From assembly GCF_003149245.1 (NCBI RefSeq), contig NZ_QGDL01000001.1:213089-277088 (forward strand): a DNA stretch of 64,000 nt, in the 5' to 3' direction. Numbering within the stretch: position 1 is the stretch's first letter; each line of letters starts with the position of its first letter. The stretch comes from Faecalicatena orotica. GTDB taxonomy: Bacteria > Bacillota > Clostridia > Lachnospirales > Lachnospiraceae. The notes beneath the pieces are model-generated. The model was not told where the DNA came from. It was given only the letters and a program-made list of their open reading frames with translations, and did not search any database. A program made the position numbers and the translations under genes. Positions 26,601 to 34,638 of the stretch are shown piece by piece.

Positions 26601-26961
26601 TAACAAATGGCTTTTCGATGATCGCTGTAAATGCAACGTCATATTCGCCCCCGTTGCATACAATCGTAAACTTACCATGCTCGACATGTCCCGGCACCAG
26701 CCCGGAACCATCATATGTATAATAGATATTAACCGGATTCCCATCGAAGCCCTGTTCTTCACAATGGACACGATAAGAAGAGGGATATACAAGCCCCCTG
26801 ATAGTCCCCTCGCCCTGGTTCTGCAAAGAGAAACTCCCCTTATACATTTCTCCCTCACCGACACGCATGATGATCCGGGTCTCCGGGAAAATAATCTCTG
26901 GCTGCGGAATGTGAAAATCTCCTTTGGAAAGACGTTTAATCTTATTCTTCAAGTTCGTCAC
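23662..26961 (-). CDS. Large solenoid protein (DUF5717-like), first gene of the operon
   Basis: A 1099-residue soluble protein. The first 110 residues look like one beta-sandwich domain (GEMYKGSFSLQNQGEGTIRGLVY...). A helical linker and a second beta-domain follow (about 200-300, ending in a VEHAKVTTEEFIGNSYRLEY region). The long remainder is alpha-helical, with TPR/solenoid-like spacing and many aromatic residues. No signal peptide, membrane helix or enzyme motif is seen. The predicted start is GTG with a weak ribosome site, so the N-terminus is uncertain. It leads a three-gene operon with the Hsp70-like and TPR proteins. Resemblance to DUF5717 families is recalled, not tested. Confidence 0.72.
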   Translation of the reverse strand: MTNLKNKIKRLSKGDFHIPQPEIIFPETRIIMRVGEGEMYKGSFSLQNQGEGTIRGLVYPSSYRVHCEEQGFDGNPVNIYYTYDGSGLVPGHVEHGKFTIVCNGGEYDVAFTAIIEKPFVMTSYGKVQSLEDFKKLSFRDPAEAEKLFRSRDFYEILKYEDKRIQALYDNMRKWELDQQALEEFLVGCKQKEKIFLTLEEESRAFMEVEEARKETLTVKKNTWGYLTIDVRTEGDFLTVEHAKVTTEEFIGNSYRLEYIITTEQLHRGSNFGQIILETPYESLVYEIVVEKDVKREEDYRSADIEFASIVKRYLTYEAGRIDLNTWTEESVKKLEHLREADSKNEIYLLVHAHVCLLGQRFEEAKWILESYNYNRFAIGKNVEMSSYYLYLTTLLSNDSIGQRRVAEELSKSYMKHPESWMILCMLVNVDSEYKIYSERLRVLEQHFYEEKNHSIWFYMEAFKCFRDKSSSLKKLGTFEVRVLYFAAKYKLMTKELALYTANLASQLKGFDRHLYETLVLAYKMYEESMILTAICTLLIKGNCVDNLYFKWYEKAVESELKIAQLYEYYMASIRVQHFHKALPRSVYLYFMHGNNLDYHKCALLYSNLITYEDESNEIYAHYRDEMEAFAWNQLERRHIDEQLRIIYKRFIVERSMNPERIKALYDICHAYEITTKVPNMKFIHIISDNGTITQKVPYSDRGTQVFLYAKTDRLVWEAKDGRHYTDSIPYESRRLFYELRYMDMCKKFLNSMRLNRLEEEDEPLTLEVVRERGVEAYSEEELFALCSKTIRENNYENDDFLTYICFELFKQGQYDKVILTYLSNYYCGATSEMKQLWREAREYEVHSHKLGERILTQMLFSEELFAEVQVFEEYYAEGAYFRLQQAYLAYMSRGYVVEDRKISKSVIDIICREYEKGEDTIDICRIAVLKYYSAREYNSMIRKTLKKFLQELCGKQIYFPFFLSYEKEWLIELQLWDKTLIEYKGQKGSRVMLYYQLQKGDTEAVDYSTEVLTPMYENLYVKKFVLFSNETLKYYFKETIDGNTYRSDKESCVKEVKPGESGRYGRLNDILLCEGREKEMKMKAYAAEDAIAAHMFEQY

Positions 26962-26993
26962 CTACTCATTTTCTAATGTTACTTTTCCTGACG

Positions 26994-27021
26994 TTGCATT
27001 TTTTCATAAGCACGCTATAAT
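26994..27021 (+). promoter_or_regulatory. Promoter for the PLP aminotransferase gene
   Basis: TTGCAT (26994-26999) and TATAAT (27016-27021) with a 16-bp spacer, about 69 bp before the start. Confidence 0.6.
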
Positions 27022-27023
27022 GA

Positions 27024-27053
27024 ATTATATCATCAATGTAGTATTTCTTGCAA
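27024..27053 (-). promoter_or_regulatory. Promoter for the solenoid/Hsp70-like/TPR operon
   Basis: On the minus strand TTGCAA (27048-27053) and TATAAT (27024-27029) are 18 bp apart. Its -10 box abuts that of the divergent aminotransferase promoter, so the two may compete for polymerase. Confidence 0.6.
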
Positions 27054-27089
27054 CGGGTGAATGAAAGAATTTGAAAGGAGATTGTATAC

Positions 27090-28184
27090 ATGAATACAAA
27101 ACCAGAGTTTCATGGCAGTGATCTTGAGAAAATAGAGGAATATTACGGCATTCCAAAGGAATCCATCGTTTGTTTCGGGGCCAATGTCAACCCTCTCGGC
27201 CTTTCCGAAAAAGTCAGACAGGAAATCGCGGCAAATCTGGATATCATTTCTACCTATCCGGACAGGGAGTATACTTCACTTCGAAATGCCATCGGGCAGT
27301 ACTGCAAGGTCCCCCCTTCTTCCGTTGTCGTAGGGAACGGCTCAACCGAACTGATCTCCCTCCTGATCGAACAGAGATGTCCGAAAAAGACACTCATCCT
27401 CGGTCCGACCTATTCAGAGTATGCCAGAGAGCTTTCCTTTTCAGACAGTATACAGGAATATTACCACCTAAATCCGAATGATGGGTTCCGTCTGAATGTC
27501 CCTGACTTTTTAGAAAAACTGGAAGAAGGATTTGACCTCCTTATTATATGTAATCCCAATAACCCGACCTCCTCCGTCATTAGGACGGAAGATATGCGCC
27601 GGATCTTAACTGCCTGCCATGAAGCAGATACCTTTGTCATGATTGACGAAACCTATGTGGAATTCGCACCAGATATCGGGGCAGTCAGTGCAGTGTCCCT
27701 CATTGGAGAATTCAGTAACTTTATGGTGCTGCGCGGGGTTTCCAAATTCTTCGCCGCCCCCGGCCTCAGACTTGGTTACGGTGTCACCGGCAATGAAGCG
27801 TTCTTAAAGAGAGTCCGGGAGCACCAGATTCCCTGGGCATTAAACAGCATCGGGGCATTTGCCGGAGAACGCATGCTTCAGGACAGCCGCTATATACAGC
27901 ATACGCGCACGCTGATTCTGGGTGAGCGTACCCGTATGCTGGAGGAGCTCCGTAAAATCAGGCTCATAAAAGTCTTCGATGCATATGCAAACTTTATCCT
28001 GATCCAGATCCTAAAGGAAGGACTGACTGCATCCGGTCTTTTTGAGGCCTGCATCAGACGGGGCCTTATGATCCGTGACTGCTCTTCCTTCCAGTGTCTG
28101 GAAGGGGAATATGTACGTTTCTGCATGATGTTGCCAGAGGATAATACACGTCTGCTGGACACATTGAAAGAATTTTTAAAATAA
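27090..28184 (+). CDS. PLP-dependent aminotransferase, HisC/CobD-like
   Basis: A 364-residue class I/II aminotransferase-fold enzyme. CNPNNPTS (about 155-162) and the Schiff-base lysine in RGVSKFFAAPGLRLGYG (Lys about 217) are present, with an MIDETYVEF segment in between. Residues and length resemble histidinol-phosphate aminotransferase and threonine-phosphate decarboxylase (CobD), which cannot be told apart by eye. No his or cobalamin genes are nearby. The start follows GAAAGGAGATTGTATAC. It is monocistronic, with a terminator just after it. Confidence 0.85.
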   Translation: MNTKPEFHGSDLEKIEEYYGIPKESIVCFGANVNPLGLSEKVRQEIAANLDIISTYPDREYTSLRNAIGQYCKVPPSSVVVGNGSTELISLLIEQRCPKKTLILGPTYSEYARELSFSDSIQEYYHLNPNDGFRLNVPDFLEKLEEGFDLLIICNPNNPTSSVIRTEDMRRILTACHEADTFVMIDETYVEFAPDIGAVSAVSLIGEFSNFMVLRGVSKFFAAPGLRLGYGVTGNEAFLKRVREHQIPWALNSIGAFAGERMLQDSRYIQHTRTLILGERTRMLEELRKIRLIKVFDAYANFILIQILKEGLTASGLFEACIRRGLMIRDCSSFQCLEGEYVRFCMMLPEDNTRLLDTLKEFLK

Positions 28185-28192
28185 GGTACAAA

Positions 28193-28237
28193 AAGAACAG
28201 GCGAATGATACAGCCATCTGTCATCCGCCTGTTCTTC
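28193..28237. terminator. Bidirectional terminator
   Basis: Stem gaacaggcg/cgcctgttc (28195-28203, 28226-28234) with an inner extension. A T-rich tail follows on both strands, so it serves the aminotransferase on plus and the cupin gene on minus. Confidence 0.85.
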
Positions 28238-28257
28238 CTTTCAATCACCATTTACTG

Positions 28258-28602
28258 CTACTTCTTCAATATCAATGCAATAAATTCCAGATCTTCACTT
28301 CCTGTATTCTTCACCCCGTGTCCTTTGCCGTCCTCGCAGAACGTAACATCCCCCGCCTCTATCGGCACCGCTTTCCCGTCGTCATCATACATTCCTGTTC
28401 CGGAAAGGATATAGTAGGCCTCCGTCTCCCCGTGGTGCTCATGGTGTCCCAGCTCACAGTTCGGCTTAAGCGTAACTTTGGAAAACATCTTGCAGTGTTC
28501 GCCGAGCTGTTCCGTCATCAGAAGCGCCTCCTTCATTATAAATCCGGCTCCTCCGTTTACTTTCTCAACCGTTTCTACCTTTCTCTCTCCTGCTTTCGTC
28601 AT
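28258..28602 (-). CDS. Small cupin-domain protein
   Basis: A roughly 114-residue single-domain cupin. The metal-binding motif 1 GHHEHHGETEAYYILSG (about 48-64) has His ligands and Glu, and the second motif lies around GHGVKNTG (about 93-100). Such proteins are metal-dependent isomerases, dioxygenases or sugar sensors; no substrate is indicated. The ATG at 28600-28602, with AAGGAGG eight bases upstream, was preferred over the ATG at 28623 that overlaps the GNAT stop. It is cotranscribed with the GNAT gene. Confidence 0.82.
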   Translation of the reverse strand: MTKAGERKVETVEKVNGGAGFIMKEALLMTEQLGEHCKMFSKVTLKPNCELGHHEHHGETEAYYILSGTGMYDDDGKAVPIEAGDVTFCEDGKGHGVKNTGSEDLEFIALILKK

Positions 28603-28615
28603 CACGTCAGCCTCC

Positions 28616-29062
28616 TTAATCATGAAATTCTTTTACCATCTGGTTATATGCAAGAGGCTTGTATCCAAGTCTCTCATAAAGGGCCGCTGCCCTCACGTTA
28701 TCATCTTCCACTTCCAGCCGGAACCGGGTAACCCCTTCTTCCTTATGTTCTTCCACATAGGCAAAGAACTCGCTTCCAAGTCCCTTTGAGCGGAATTCCT
28801 CCAGAATATAAAGCTCCTCGAGCCAGTACACATATCCCCCGGCCTCCTGGGAAAATGTCTTTGCAACCAGACCATACCCGGCCGTCTGCCCCTCAGACTC
28901 CAGAATATAGCCCAATGCATAAGTCCCCCCGTTCATACATTCCTCAAATGTCCTTTCAATATAAGAATCCGGAACCGGATAGAGCACTGCCGGTGAGTGA
29001 TAAAAATCATGCGCCATCTTTAAATACACATCTCTGTCTTCCAGTTTCATTTTACGAATCAT
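28616..29062 (-). CDS. GNAT family N-acetyltransferase
   Basis: A 148-residue acetyl-CoA-dependent N-acetyltransferase. The core motif A is LEELYILEEFRSKGLGSEFFAYVEE (Q/RxxGxG/A-like RSKGLG at about 94-99), followed by the beta-strand LEVEDDNVRAAALYERLGYKP typical of the fold. The acceptor is unknown. It is first in a two-gene transcript with the cupin. Confidence 0.87.
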   Translation of the reverse strand: MIRKMKLEDRDVYLKMAHDFYHSPAVLYPVPDSYIERTFEECMNGGTYALGYILESEGQTAGYGLVAKTFSQEAGGYVYWLEELYILEEFRSKGLGSEFFAYVEEHKEEGVTRFRLEVEDDNVRAAALYERLGYKPLAYNQMVKEFHD

Positions 29063-29228
29063 AAAAACCTCCTGCTTAATAACGTTTTATAATGTCAATT
29101 ATGTTTTCATCCTACCACACTCCTACAGAAGGGTCAAGCAAAGGAAACAGGGAATGGACAGTCGTCAATCAACTCTTAATTTGTCCCCTATTTCCAAAAA
29201 TTTAAGAAATGGGGAGACGGCTTTGTGG

Positions 29229-29234
29229 TATAAT
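29229..29234 (+). promoter_or_regulatory. Probable -10 box for the phasin-like/ubiB operon
   Basis: TATAAT, 46 bp before the phasin-like gene start. No good -35 box was found at the right spacing. Confidence 0.4.
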
Positions 29235-29280
29235 AATATATATAAATTTTATTTGTCTTACTAAGGAAGGATGGTGCACT

Positions 29281-29712
29281 ATGGAACTGAATGAAGGTTT
29301 GAAGAAAATATTACTGGCAGGTGTCGGCGCAGTTGCCGTTACGGCTGAGACTGCAAAGGATGTTGTGGATAATCTTGTTAAAAAGGGGGAACTTACTGTA
29401 GAACAGGGCAAGGTCCTCAACGAAGAGCTTAAACAGAACGCAAAAGAAAAAGTCAAAGAACATGTTTCTGTCACCGTTGTTAAGGAATACAAGGACGCAA
29501 TGGATGCTGTCAGCCATATGGACCCGGACGAGCTTGCCGCCTTAAAGGCTAAGATAGCAGAGGCTGAGAAAGCCAATGAGGAAAAGGCTGCCGCCGAATG
29601 CGAGGATGAGACGGAGGAGAAAGCCGATACCCCTTGTAATGAAGAGACAGACGAAACTGATATCCCATGCAGCGGGGATCAGGAAGAAAAGATGGATACA
29701 CAGGAAGACTGA
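29281..29712 (+). CDS. Phasin-like small protein upstream of UbiB
   Basis: A 143-residue protein. Its first 85 residues resemble phasin/PHA-granule-associated proteins (MELNEGLKKILLAGVGAVA, then AKDVVDNLVKKGELTVEQGK), forming an amphipathic helical region. The tail is a low-complexity Glu/Asp/Ala-rich stretch with three Cys. The start at 29281 was chosen because AAGGAAGG precedes it; the longer frame lacks a ribosome site. It is followed after 14 bp by the UbiB gene, a pairing that suggests a shared lipid- or membrane-related function. Confidence 0.72.
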   Translation: MELNEGLKKILLAGVGAVAVTAETAKDVVDNLVKKGELTVEQGKVLNEELKQNAKEKVKEHVSVTVVKEYKDAMDAVSHMDPDELAALKAKIAEAEKANEEKAAAECEDETEEKADTPCNEETDETDIPCSGDQEEKMDTQED

Positions 29713-29726
29713 CCACGGAGCTGATT

Positions 29727-31340
29727 ATGGACGAGACATTTGTAACACAGGAACAGAATAATACGGAATCTCCCGCTTCTGACAAGAGGCTGCGCGAGAT
29801 CCTGGCGGTGCTTAGGCGCCACCAGGTCACGCACGGCCTGTCTCCTGTCAAGCTGCGGGAGATTTTAGAAGATCTGGGGCCCACCTATGTCAAGCTGGGA
29901 CAGATTATGTCAATGCGCTCAGATATGCTGCCGGAATCTTACTGTGAGGAATTGACGAAACTGCGGACGGAAGTAAGACCCCTGCCGTTTCATATAATTT
30001 ACGGCGTGATTGAAACAGAGCTGAACAGGCCTGTTTCTGATATTTTTTCAGAGATAGAAGAGACACCCCTTGGCTCTGCTTCTATCGCCCAGGTACACCC
30101 TGCTGCTTTGAAAGACGGCACAAAAGTTGTCATTAAAATACAGCGGCCGGCTATCAAACAGACGATGCAGAATGACATCCGCCTTATGAAAAAGGCTGCC
30201 GGCATTTTAAAGATTGCCATTGGCACCGAGGATCTCATTGATTTTAAAACAATTCTGGATGAACTGTGGAAGACAACACAGGAGGAAATGGACTTTGTAC
30301 AGGAGGCTGCTAATCTGGACCTGTTTTATGAAAACCAGAAAGAGATCGCCTATGTCACATGCCCGAAAGTTTTCCACGAGCTGACTACACCGCGGCTGCT
30401 TGTCATGGAATATATTAACGGAATCCAGATAGATGAGACAGCACAGCTGGAAGACCTCGGCTACAATATGACCGAGATTGGCCAGAAGGCGGCCGAAAAC
30501 TACTGCAAGCAGATACTGGAAGATGGTTTTTTCCATGCAGACCCGCACCCGGGCAATCTCTGGGTAGCCAGCGGGCAGATTGCATGGCTGGACCTTGGCA
30601 TGACCGGAAGACTGACACAGCATAATAAACAGCTCTTAAAAAAGGCTATCACCGCAATTCTGGAAAATGATATCTATGCCCTTAAAAACGTGCTTCTGGC
30701 CTTCGGCGAACCTCAGGAGCGTGTTAACCATGCCCGTCTGTACACCGACATTGACGATATTCTAAGCAAATATCTTTCTATGGATTTTGGAACTATGAAG
30801 CTGGGCACACTGATTGAACGGATGCTGGAACTTGTGAAAGACCACAGGCTCGCTATCACCCCCGACGTCACCCTGCTCGGACGCAGCATGATTACGATGG
30901 AGGGGACACTGACTGCATGTGCCCCGGATGTAAATATCATCCAGATTCTGTCAGTCCATATGTCCACCCTTCTCATAAAGGAACTAGATGCTAAGAAGCT
31001 GCTGCGCCACAAGGGCCGCCAGCTGTACACCTCTATGGATAAATCACTGGATATCCCCGCACAGCTGTCTGACCTATTGAATATCACAAAGAATGGGCAG
31101 GCACAGCTTAATCTGCAGGTCGCTGATTCCGAAGAAATCCGGGAAGATATCCAGAGGACGGCCAACCGGTTTATCTTGAGTATTCTTGCGGTCGGACTGT
31201 TTATAGGTTCCGGGCTGATCCTCAATACAATGTCTATGCCAAGGTGGTTCGGAATCCCGTGGCTGAGTTTTATCGGGTATTTCATCTCATTCATCCTGAT
31301 ACTTGTACTCATTTTCCGCATCTTATTCCGCAAAAAGTAG
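29727..31340 (+). CDS. ABC1/UbiB family atypical kinase
   Basis: A 537-residue member of the UbiB/ADCK protein-kinase-like family. The family-specific KLGQ motif is at 56-59, the Ala-rich GSASIAQVH loop at about 116-124, the Lys of VVIKIQR at about 137, the catalytic HADPHPGN at 270-277, and the metal-binding DLG at 289-291. Two hydrophobic segments end the protein (about 480-535), anchoring it in the membrane. In aerobes the family supports ubiquinone synthesis. No quinone genes are visible in this window, so the role here is unclear. The start follows CGGAGCTGATT. Confidence 0.87.
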   Translation: MDETFVTQEQNNTESPASDKRLREILAVLRRHQVTHGLSPVKLREILEDLGPTYVKLGQIMSMRSDMLPESYCEELTKLRTEVRPLPFHIIYGVIETELNRPVSDIFSEIEETPLGSASIAQVHPAALKDGTKVVIKIQRPAIKQTMQNDIRLMKKAAGILKIAIGTEDLIDFKTILDELWKTTQEEMDFVQEAANLDLFYENQKEIAYVTCPKVFHELTTPRLLVMEYINGIQIDETAQLEDLGYNMTEIGQKAAENYCKQILEDGFFHADPHPGNLWVASGQIAWLDLGMTGRLTQHNKQLLKKAITAILENDIYALKNVLLAFGEPQERVNHARLYTDIDDILSKYLSMDFGTMKLGTLIERMLELVKDHRLAITPDVTLLGRSMITMEGTLTACAPDVNIIQILSVHMSTLLIKELDAKKLLRHKGRQLYTSMDKSLDIPAQLSDLLNITKNGQAQLNLQVADSEEIREDIQRTANRFILSILAVGLFIGSGLILNTMSMPRWFGIPWLSFIGYFISFILILVLIFRILFRKK

Positions 31341-31352
31341 CCTTTCTATTTA

Positions 31353-33434
31353 TCAGCCCAGACAGCGGATCTGGTGGTATTTTATTTTCTTCCATCCGGT
31401 CAGGTCATGCCGTACCTTTTTTGTTGCATCGGTAACAAGCTGATACAATTTTTCGTGTTCTTCTTCGGAAGGCGGGTTTTGTGCAAACATCGACTGCCAT
31501 ACTTCATCCTGAATCCACTGCCAATCCCCGACAGATATCTCAGAAATGTAGTTTTTCAGGGACTCAAAAGCCTCTGAAGCCAACGGATCCGCCGCCTCCT
31601 TCATGCCTAAAAAGACTGCCGTATCATATAGGGTCCGGTACAGGGCCAGTACTCCCCGTCCATTCCGGTATCTGCGGCACTGCATCATTCTCTGCTTTCT
31701 GCGCACTACTCCCTGAATCAGAAAAACAGCAGTCAACAGCAGAATCATTCCAGCGATCGTAAGGCTCCCCAGAAGGATTCTGGTGCTCTTCTTCACTTCT
31801 GCCGGTGCCTTCTGCCGGCTGTCCGAAGCAGGGGGAACCGCCAGCGTATCTGTCCCTGTATAAGGAAGTGTATGTTCCCTGACCTGCCAGCCGTCCTCAT
31901 AGGTTTCACACCACGCATGTCCCATCTGCCCCGTCACTTCAGCTGCATATGTCCCGTCCTCCTGTTCCTGAAACGCGGACGCAGGAATCGCATACCCCTC
32001 TGCATATCTTGCCGGATAGTGAAGGATACGGTACATGAGTACAGCCGTTGTCGCAAAGTGCACGCAGAAACCTTTCTTATTTTCAAACAGAAAATATTCT
32101 GCAAAGTCCTGATCTGCCGGTGTTGCTCCCGGATTATAGTCATAAACGGTATTCTCTTTGAACTCCTTCTGAATAAACCGGGCTGCATCCTCAATACTTC
32201 CGATATCCTGTTCACTGCACAGCGCCCTCAGCCGTTCCAGATCCGGGGGATACTGGTAGTATTCGTCGAGTACTGCATCTGACAAAGCTTCCATCCTCCA
32301 GAAGCTGCCGGAATAAACACTGCCATACGCTTCCGGATAGTAAAATGTTCCCCGGGGACGTTCATCTGTATGTACAACAATTCCCTTACCGTCTCCCGGA
32401 GAAAACGAAGCGATCGCTTTTAAATCCTGCGGGATTCCATCTTTAAATACACCGGTTCCCGACTCTTCGGGCAAACCGGGGGGCTCATCTAGCACCTGTG
32501 TTTCAGCTTGTTCGGCTTCTTTTGCTTCCGGGTCTGTCTTTTCTTCCTCTTTCTGTCCTTCCTGTCTCTCCTTTTCCTGCTGTGGCTTCTCTTCGTCCTC
32601 TTTTTTCTTTTCAGAAATTCCTGTCAAATCTGTAAACTTTTGTACAACGCCTTCCTTCACAGCCGTCCTCGCCTGCCGATACACACCGTTTTCAACAGTT
32701 TTCATGGCTTCCACCGGCTTTGCAGCCACATTCGAGGCCAGAAAAAGCACCATAATACAGACAAGCGCCGATGAAGCGCCGAGTATCACCGATTTTCCTG
32801 AGTTTCCCCCGCAGACGGCAAAATAAACACCTGCCGCGAATATCAGCACCCAGCATGCGCCTGCCGACGGGAAGTATCCTTCCACGGCCGCCAGCGCCGC
32901 CGGACATAAGATTAATAGTACCGTCAGAAGTTTTCCCCGGTTCTTCACGAGTACCCAGGACCACAAAAGAAGCACCGGCACGGTTGCCATAGCCGTTAAA
33001 AGACCAAGCGTCCACGCCGCGGCTTCTGGCTCACTGTAGAGCAGCAGAGGTTCTGTCCCTTCATAATGGACTCGCAGATACGCATTTGCCAGATAATTAA
33101 CGGCCGCGGCCGCAAGTGTCTGTCTCCGCCAAAATATAAATGCAGCCGGCAGGACACAGAGTATCACTGAGAGGCCCTTCTGCCATACTTTCAGCGAGGC
33201 CCACATTACCCCCAGCACTGCCAGAGGAAACAGAAAGACTGCCAGCCATACGATATTGATATCAGCCGGAAAGACGTTGAAGAATATCCTCCACCAGGAA
33301 ACCGCAAGGAAACAGACGGCCGCACCCCGTGCGAAAATCAGCACAGCCCCCGTCCCATACGGCCTGTCAAATCCGTTTTTCTTTTCCGCCTCATACAGGC
33401 GGATACCGGATTCTCCTTTTTTCCTTCTGCTCAT
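31353..33434 (-). CDS. Transglutaminase-like membrane protein
   Basis: A 693-residue protein with six or so N-terminal membrane helices (about 25-230) and a Glu/Lys/Gln-rich charged linker (about 275-315). An extracytoplasmic transglutaminase-core domain follows, with the Cys of GFCVHFATTAVLMYR (about 460-470) and the His of GHAWCE (about 515). A membrane helix (about 565-590) and a cytosolic tail complete it. The family (transglutaminase-like, often in MoxR-DUF58-transglutaminase operons) may act as a protease or cross-linker outside the cell. Here it follows a truncated DUF58-like frame by 14 bp and converges with ubiB without a visible terminator. Confidence 0.85.
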   Translation of the reverse strand: MSRRKKGESGIRLYEAEKKNGFDRPYGTGAVLIFARGAAVCFLAVSWWRIFFNVFPADINIVWLAVFLFPLAVLGVMWASLKVWQKGLSVILCVLPAAFIFWRRQTLAAAAVNYLANAYLRVHYEGTEPLLLYSEPEAAAWTLGLLTAMATVPVLLLWSWVLVKNRGKLLTVLLILCPAALAAVEGYFPSAGACWVLIFAAGVYFAVCGGNSGKSVILGASSALVCIMVLFLASNVAAKPVEAMKTVENGVYRQARTAVKEGVVQKFTDLTGISEKKKEDEEKPQQEKERQEGQKEEEKTDPEAKEAEQAETQVLDEPPGLPEESGTGVFKDGIPQDLKAIASFSPGDGKGIVVHTDERPRGTFYYPEAYGSVYSGSFWRMEALSDAVLDEYYQYPPDLERLRALCSEQDIGSIEDAARFIQKEFKENTVYDYNPGATPADQDFAEYFLFENKKGFCVHFATTAVLMYRILHYPARYAEGYAIPASAFQEQEDGTYAAEVTGQMGHAWCETYEDGWQVREHTLPYTGTDTLAVPPASDSRQKAPAEVKKSTRILLGSLTIAGMILLLTAVFLIQGVVRRKQRMMQCRRYRNGRGVLALYRTLYDTAVFLGMKEAADPLASEAFESLKNYISEISVGDWQWIQDEVWQSMFAQNPPSEEEHEKLYQLVTDATKKVRHDLTGWKKIKYHQIRCLG

Positions 33435-33448
33435 TGCCTGGTCCCTCC

Positions 33449-33838
33449 TTACAGCTGCAGCAATTCCTGTGTTTCCCCGTTTATCTTCATGTTACCCTGT
33501 CCGTCAATCACAACAATGCTGCTGAAATGTTCACCCAGAAAAGCATCTTCATAGGCAATCCCGGCCATCTCCCTGTCTTCATACGGCTCAATGTCAAGTA
33601 GCCTCCAGACAAGCTCATACGCCGATTCCGCACTGTTTACTTTATATTTGACGACTCTTGCATTCTTTTCTTCAAACCATGCAGCCATATGAATGCATTT
33701 TTCTCCTGCCAGAGTCATACTCAAAGATGCCGTGCGTTCCAGCATACGGTCTATCCCTGCGGCACTCGCCCCTTTTTCTGCAAAATCCACCCATAACAGA
33801 ACGACACACCCCAGAGGACAGCCATGTTCTTTGACCAT
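33449..33838 (-). CDS. DUF58-like C-terminal fragment, possible gene remnant
   Basis: A 129-residue protein resembling the C-terminal part of DUF58 (vWA-like) proteins: VVLLWVDFAEKG is a degenerate metal-site strand, then IDRMLERTASLSMTLAGEK and a Tyr-Glu-Asp-rich segment. Typical DUF58 proteins are about 400 residues. The N-terminal two-thirds and the MoxR ATPase gene that normally precede it are absent, and the region upstream is another operon's terminator. An ATG with GGAAGGGG before it allows expression. It may be a decayed gene or a minimal functional subunit. Confidence 0.55.
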   Translation of the reverse strand: MVKEHGCPLGCVVLLWVDFAEKGASAAGIDRMLERTASLSMTLAGEKCIHMAAWFEEKNARVVKYKVNSAESAYELVWRLLDIEPYEDREMAGIAYEDAFLGEHFSSIVVIDGQGNMKINGETQELLQL

Positions 33839-33904
33839 GAGTTCCCCTTCCTTTGCCGTCAAATTGTATCATAACTCTGCACGAAATGGAATAATTGAGA
33901 TCAT

Positions 33905-33943
33905 AAAGGCCCGCCTGTGCTGCTAAAACACAGGCGGGCCTTT
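33905..33943 (-). terminator. Terminator of the mannoside utilisation operon
   Basis: A perfect 15-bp GC-rich stem (33905-33919 with 33929-33943) ending in TTT on the minus strand, 9 bp past the lyxose isomerase stop. Confidence 0.8.
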
Positions 33944-33951
33944 ATATCTTC

Positions 33952-34638
33952 TTAATCCGCATCAGGATATTCGTTACAGAGCAGACGGCAGGCCACTTCA
34001 TCCTCCTCGATCTCCGGGAAACGTCCAATCTCTTTGTTATAAAAGAAGTTATCGTTATCGTCATCATTGCACATAGAAACCTCGCCCAGAAGCACCGGAC
34101 CGCCTGTCTCTGGTACAATAAAATCATGGTACATATACGGGGTGATCGTGATGCTCTGCCCCGGATGCAGGCAGACTTTGGTTCCGGCAGGCACGTATTC
34201 TCTCTTCCCATCTGAACATACGGCAACATCTGTATCCAGCATTTTCTCTTCCGGTGTACCGTTATATACTGTTATGAACACATCATTGCCGCCTCTGTTG
34301 ATAATATCCTCCATCTTACTCACATGAAAATGCATGGCTGCTGTCTGGCCTTCATATAACATCAAAAGCTTTTCAGCATATGTTTTTTTATATTTCTGAG
34401 GTTCTTTTAGATTGCCATTGCGTATCGTAAAAAGTGAAAAACCAATTTCGTCAAATCTGCCGAGACCGAAATCCGTAATATCCCACCCTAATTTGTTGTC
34501 TCGGATCTCATCATATTCATGACCAGTATGGAGCCAGTCCTCAGGCGTCCAGTAAGCAAAGGGCGGCATCTCAAAACCATGCGCTTTTATCAGACTTTCC
34601 ATATCCTTGATGACCTTGTTAATTCGGGAACGTTTCAT
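33952..34638 (-). CDS. D-lyxose/D-mannose ketol-isomerase
   Basis: A 228-residue cupin-fold isomerase of the D-lyxose isomerase family (PF07385-like). AMHFHVSKMEDI (about 104-115) supplies metal-binding His residues plus Glu, with a further His in MYHDF (about 174-178). The family interconverts D-lyxose/D-xylulose and D-mannose/D-fructose. Next to an alpha-mannosidase, the mannose reaction is the likely one, feeding released mannose into fructose metabolism. Its start overlaps the GH38 gene end by 20 bp, with AGAGG before it. Confidence 0.87.
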   Translation of the reverse strand: MKRSRINKVIKDMESLIKAHGFEMPPFAYWTPEDWLHTGHEYDEIRDNKLGWDITDFGLGRFDEIGFSLFTIRNGNLKEPQKYKKTYAEKLLMLYEGQTAAMHFHVSKMEDIINRGGNDVFITVYNGTPEEKMLDTDVAVCSDGKREYVPAGTKVCLHPGQSITITPYMYHDFIVPETGGPVLLGEVSMCNDDDNDNFFYNKEIGRFPEIEEDEVACRLLCNEYPDAD

